From positions 1-8,345 of the forward strand of contig JAOAJQ010000045.1 in the NCBI GenBank assembly GCA_026414125.1: 8,345 nucleotides of DNA, written 5' to 3'. A model generated the notes under the pieces. The model saw nothing but the letters and a program-made list of their open reading frames with translations. It ran no database searches and was not told the origin of the DNA. Numbering within the stretch: position 1 is the first letter of the stretch; each line of letters starts with the position of its first letter. The translations under genes and the position numbers were made by a program. This document shows, one piece after another, positions 6,338-8,345 of this stretch. Origin of the DNA: Thermoproteota archaeon. GTDB lineage: Archaea > Thermoproteota > EX4484-205 > JAAOZP01.

Positions 6338-6643
6338 TTAAGCTGTCTTGGCCAGTTTACTGTAGTATTCTCTGTCGAATCTTTCTAATTTTCTTGGGTT
6401 TTTAGACCATGCTTGCGCTGTCCGCCATATCCCTACATGGTTTTTAAGGGCAGCATCAATATCCTCGGAAGTGGGGATAACATTATGATATCTGGTAACC
6501 ACTAACCACGTAACGGAGAAATTCATCGCGCTCTAAATCTTCACGTTCAGCCTCCCCTCTCAAAACATAGTCTGCATAAGCATAGACAAACGGCAAGTAG
6601 ACGCGGCAGGTGCCGAATGGCTCCGTGCTAGAGTGAAGGCTAC
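6338..6643 (-). pseudogene. Frame-broken coding remnant downstream of the DUF362 gene
   Basis: Two minus-strand frames look protein-coding and follow one another. The first is open from 6683 to a TAA at 6483-6485 and reads like real protein (for example FGTCRVYLPFVYAYADYVL and EREDLERDEFLRYVVSGYQ), but has no ATG; TTG at 6594-6596 is a possible start. The second, shifted by +1, runs from ATG 6526 to TAA 6338 (62 codons), with VIPTSEDIDAALKNHVGIW and FDREYYSKLAK in its C-terminal part. The simplest reading is one gene of about 85-110 codons or more, broken by a single-base indel between about 6483 and 6530. No TATA box or ribosome binding site is well placed for the ATG at 6526. I do not recognise the family. 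The alternatives are two unrelated chance frames, a sequencing error in an intact gene, or programmed frameshifting. The upstream frame overlaps the 3' end of the DUF362 gene. Confidence 0.4.
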
Positions 6644-7858
6644 TCAGGATCCCGGTAATCCTTTCTCCATCTTCTGTTCTAACTCATCCCAAAGATACGT
6701 AATTTTTTCACGTTTTCCAAGAGCTACTTCGATAGCCTGTTGTATATCCGGATCGTAGGCTGGACAATAATCTACAAAGATTCCTTTATCTCTGTATTCC
6801 TGGAGACACCTGCCTATAATAATGTTTATACGCCCGTCTAAAGGTTTCGCGCCTCTGCCGATAACGATCGCCATTTTAGGGCCTTTCGCAATCTGCCTTA
6901 CACCAATCTTTTTTATCGCGATAGAAAGTTTTTTCTCACAGCCCGAGCACACATCTCCTTGGACTAGCTTAACGTTCCTAGCCTGCTTAAGAAGCCTTGC
7001 GGGTTTTGCGAGAGGCATTACAAACATTTTTCTCGCAGCTTTTCCCTCTTTTATAAGCTGCTCAAGCGTTATTCCTACGAGTTCTATTTTCGTTGGATCT
7101 ATCTCTCCCAATCCGAGTTCGTGGGCATATCGAATATGTTCAATACTCGTTGGGTTAAAACCCATTCGGAGGCAGGCTATAGCGTCTGTGGCGACAGGGT
7201 CATCGCCGGCTATTATAAGCCCCAGTGGGAAAGACTCACTATAGCCAACTCCTATTAAACCGTCTATAATGGTTAGTCTTACTCGTAAGATTCTGTTTAG
7301 TTCTGCAAGTGTCCAATTCAGACTGTTAAGATGTCCGAGTCGCCGTTGCGTTGGTCCTATGACGCCCCACATGTTTTTCAATCCCAGTGTAACATTGCAT
7401 AATCCATGGTGTTTCATGACTGGAAGGCTAATTATGAAATCAGCATCAATTACTGTTTTAGCAATTCTTAATGTAGAGCAGCCTCTTGCATTCGGAATCT
7501 CGACAGTTACCTGTTCGTCCCTACGGAAATCAACAAATCTGGCTCCAGCTTTTTCAGCTATTTCTCTTATCCGCATCTTTTCAAAAACTTCGCTGGATAT
7601 GGTTCCGACGAGAGGGTTCTCGCCGATTATAACGTCGCATCCAATATCTCTGAATATTTTCGAAACAACGTATATTATACGTGGATCAGTGGCTCCAACA
7701 TCCGTGGCATCTAAAATGTTGGGCTTGACAACAACCTTGTCACCATGTTTTGCAAATGCCTCCGGGCCTCCTAATAGTTCTATACTATTTCTCACACCGC
7801 TGAAAACATCTTCGTCAAAACATTTCCGCGGAACTTTTACAACGGAAACTTTTGCCAA
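6644..7858 (-). CDS. DUF362 domain-containing protein with C-terminal four-cysteine segment
   Basis: A 404-residue soluble protein. The N-terminal two-thirds match the DUF362 family: V-V-K-P-N at 43-47, GENPLVGT (79-86), ISLPVMKHHG (143-152), the long segment LGLKNMWGVIGP (158-169), and DGLIGVGYSESFPLG then DDPVATDAIACLRMGF (219-234). Many family members carry a ferredoxin domain. This one instead has an extra C-terminal part (about 296-385) with cysteines 304 and 307 (VCSGC), 351 (GRC) and 365 (DYC), which could bind a metal or an iron-sulfur cluster. The biochemical role of DUF362 is not settled, so none is assigned. The start is TTG: an in-frame TGA lies two codons upstream and no other good start follows until Met94. 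A TATA box about 38 bases upstream supports it. The gene stands alone on its strand, facing the ceramidase-like gene across a decayed region. Confidence 0.85.
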   Translation of the reverse strand: MAKVSVVKVPRKCFDEDVFSGVRNSIELLGGPEAFAKHGDKVVVKPNILDATDVGATDPRIIYVVSKIFRDIGCDVIIGENPLVGTISSEVFEKMRIREIAEKAGARFVDFRRDEQVTVEIPNARGCSTLRIAKTVIDADFIISLPVMKHHGLCNVTLGLKNMWGVIGPTQRRLGHLNSLNWTLAELNRILRVRLTIIDGLIGVGYSESFPLGLIIAGDDPVATDAIACLRMGFNPTSIEHIRYAHELGLGEIDPTKIELVGITLEQLIKEGKAARKMFVMPLAKPARLLKQARNVKLVQGDVCSGCEKKLSIAIKKIGVRQIAKGPKMAIVIGRGAKPLDGRINIIIGRCLQEYRDKGIFVDYCPAYDPDIQQAIEVALGKREKITYLWDELEQKMEKGLPGS

Positions 7859-7888
7859 CGTTCACACTATGAAACCTAGCTTTGTAAG

Positions 7889-7902
7889 CATTATTTAAAG
7901 AT
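7889..7902 (-). promoter_or_regulatory. Promoter of the DUF362 gene
   Basis: The minus strand reads CTTTAAATAA at 7891-7900, a TATA-like element centred about 38 bases before the TTG start at 7858. Transcription would begin near 7870, giving a leader of about 11 bases. GTGTGA close to the start is only a partial ribosome binding match. Confidence 0.55.
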
Positions 7903-7911
7903 TTGTTATTT

Positions 7912-7938
7912 CTTAAAGTAAGCCTTAATACTTTTAAG
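7912..7938. repeat. Imperfect inverted repeat upstream of the DUF362 promoter
   Basis: CTTAAAGTA (7912-7920) and TACTTTTAAG (7929-7938) are inverted copies apart from one extra base, separated by AGCCTTAA. They lie about 10 bases upstream of the DUF362 TATA box, a position suitable for a regulator. The A/T-rich sequence raises the chance of coincidence. Confidence 0.35.
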
Positions 7939-8003
7939 ATGTCGTCGAGATCAGGATGTGTGCGCTGGGAATGAAAATTTTGATAAGCCGCCCAGCCCTA
8001 CTG

Positions 8004-8337
8004 CTATCCTTCTGAAGAGGAAGATTTTTCTGTTTCCTTCACAAGCCTTCTAAATTCGACTCTAGGTTGACTCTTAGATAACAGTGAGAACAACTTATAA
8101 AGGGGCTCCCGTTGCTGCTTTAAGATTCTAGTCTTTCCGGCTTTGCTTGATAGAAGTCTGGCTAAGAACATTTTCAGTTTTAAGACGATGGAGTATAATC
8201 ATCCTTTGCCAACAATGAGTATTAAGTAGCACAGCTATCGATATCGGTTTATCAACAACCTTTACAGGATTTTTCAATTTTGCTTCTCGCTAAAAGAGCC
8301 TGCCGCTAACGTGAGAATGATAGTCTATCTTCAGCAT
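8004..8337 (-). pseudogene. Possible decayed minus-strand gene in three pieces
   Basis: Three coding-like pieces follow one another on the minus strand. Piece 1 runs from ATG 8335-8337 to TAG 8290-8292 (15 codons, with KIDYHSHVSG, which recalls the start of PHP-domain proteins, a weak resemblance). Piece 2 continues in the same frame after that TAG to the TAG at 8128-8130 (53 codons, with KNPVKVVDKPISIAVLLNTH). Piece 3, in another frame, is open from 8198, has an ATG at 8169-8171 and ends at the TAG at 8004-8006 (55 codons from the ATG; very basic, with LARLLSSKAGKTRILKQQRE). The whole could be one gene broken by a nonsense change and a frameshift. Alternatively, piece 3 alone could be a small basic protein, or all three could be chance. 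I do not recognise a family with any confidence. Confidence 0.25.
8092..8105. promoter_or_regulatory. TATA-like element readable on both strands
   Basis: CTTATAAAG (8094-8102) is a near-consensus archaeal TATA box and is almost symmetric, so it could work in either direction. On the plus strand it would start a transcript near 8125 with no clear gene after it. On the minus strand it would start near 8070 and read towards the DUF362 gene with a leader of roughly 210 bases. It lies inside the possible decayed gene, which argues against that gene being functional. Confidence 0.35.
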
Positions 8338-8345
8338 ACTGCTTA

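Larger units (their letters stand above)
7901..8345. other. Stretch upstream of the DUF362 gene without an intact normal-size gene
   Basis: Apart from the inverted repeat, the possible decayed minus-strand gene and the TATA-like element, this region shows no convincing gene on either strand. GCTGGG (7964-7969) and CCCAGC (7991-7996) could pair around a 21-base loop that contains AAAATTTT, too long a loop to call a terminator. I saw no tRNA, C/D-box RNA pattern or repeat array. Confidence 0.5.

Noticed and set aside
7269..7898. A 209-codon plus-strand frame opposite the DUF362 gene
   Set aside because: It lies wholly antisense to a well-supported gene over most of its length, its translation is serine/threonine/isoleucine-rich without domain motifs, and it would cover that gene's promoter.
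8101..8229. A 41-codon plus-strand frame after the TATA-like element at 8094-8102
   Set aside because: It has no early start codon and no recognisable motif, and it overlaps a more protein-like minus-strand frame.
8290..8292. In-frame TAG read as pyrrolysine
   Set aside because: There is no sign of a methylamine methyltransferase or Pyl genes, at least two genes here use TAG as a normal stop, and the frame is broken again further on; decay is the simpler reading.
1..8345. CRISPR array, tRNA, rRNA, insertion sequence or defence island
   Set aside because: I read through both strands and saw no regularly spaced repeats, cloverleaf-like sequences, transposase motifs or known defence genes.

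Overview
The window looks like chromosomal DNA of an archaeon, most likely a TACK-lineage organism (Crenarchaeota/Thermoproteota or Bathyarchaeia-like). The evidence is a set of A/T-rich TATA boxes centred about 26-38 bases upstream of start codons, short or absent 5' leaders, an ATGA-overlapping gene pair with a GGTGA-type ribosome binding site, a TTG start and compact gene packing. The lineage is inferred from style and protein families, not from a marker gene.

Layout. (1) 1-375 (+) is the 3' end of a class I SAM-dependent O-methyltransferase-like gene cut by the window edge. It converges on (2) 372-1241 (-), a short Gfo/Idh/MocA oxidoreductase, and the two genes share one CTAG for their stop codons. 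(3) 1282-1716 (-) is an L-2-amino-thiazoline-4-carboxylic acid hydrolase-like protein. (4-5) 1903-3974 (+) is a two-gene ABC-2 type transporter: an ATPase and a 446-residue permease with a 4-base overlap. (6) 4062-4958 (+) is a five-bladed-propeller glycosidase-like protein (GH43/GH32-like). (7) 5030-6295 (+) is a short neutral/alkaline ceramidase-family protein that keeps the zinc-site motifs but appears to lack the usual catalytic serine. (8) About 6338-6643 (-) is a frame-broken coding remnant. (9) 6644-7858 (-) is a DUF362 protein with a C-terminal four-cysteine segment, starting at TTG. (10) 7901-8345 holds no intact gene of normal size, only a possibly decayed minus-strand coding region and a strong TATA-like element.

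How the genes may work together. The ATPase and permease clearly form one transporter. The propeller and ceramidase-like genes lie in tandem, but each has its own apparent promoter, and both look cytoplasmic. With the Gfo/Idh enzyme nearby they suggest handling of a sugar-containing compound or glycolipid-like amide; this is inference. Several starts have inverted repeats at or next to the core promoter, so local repressors may act on them. I found no CRISPR array, tRNA, rRNA, insertion sequence or recognisable defence system, and nothing that I can call a new multi-gene system with confidence. The most unusual items are the ceramidase-like protein with a substituted catalytic residue, the four-cysteine tail of the DUF362 protein, and two decayed coding regions flanking the DUF362 gene.
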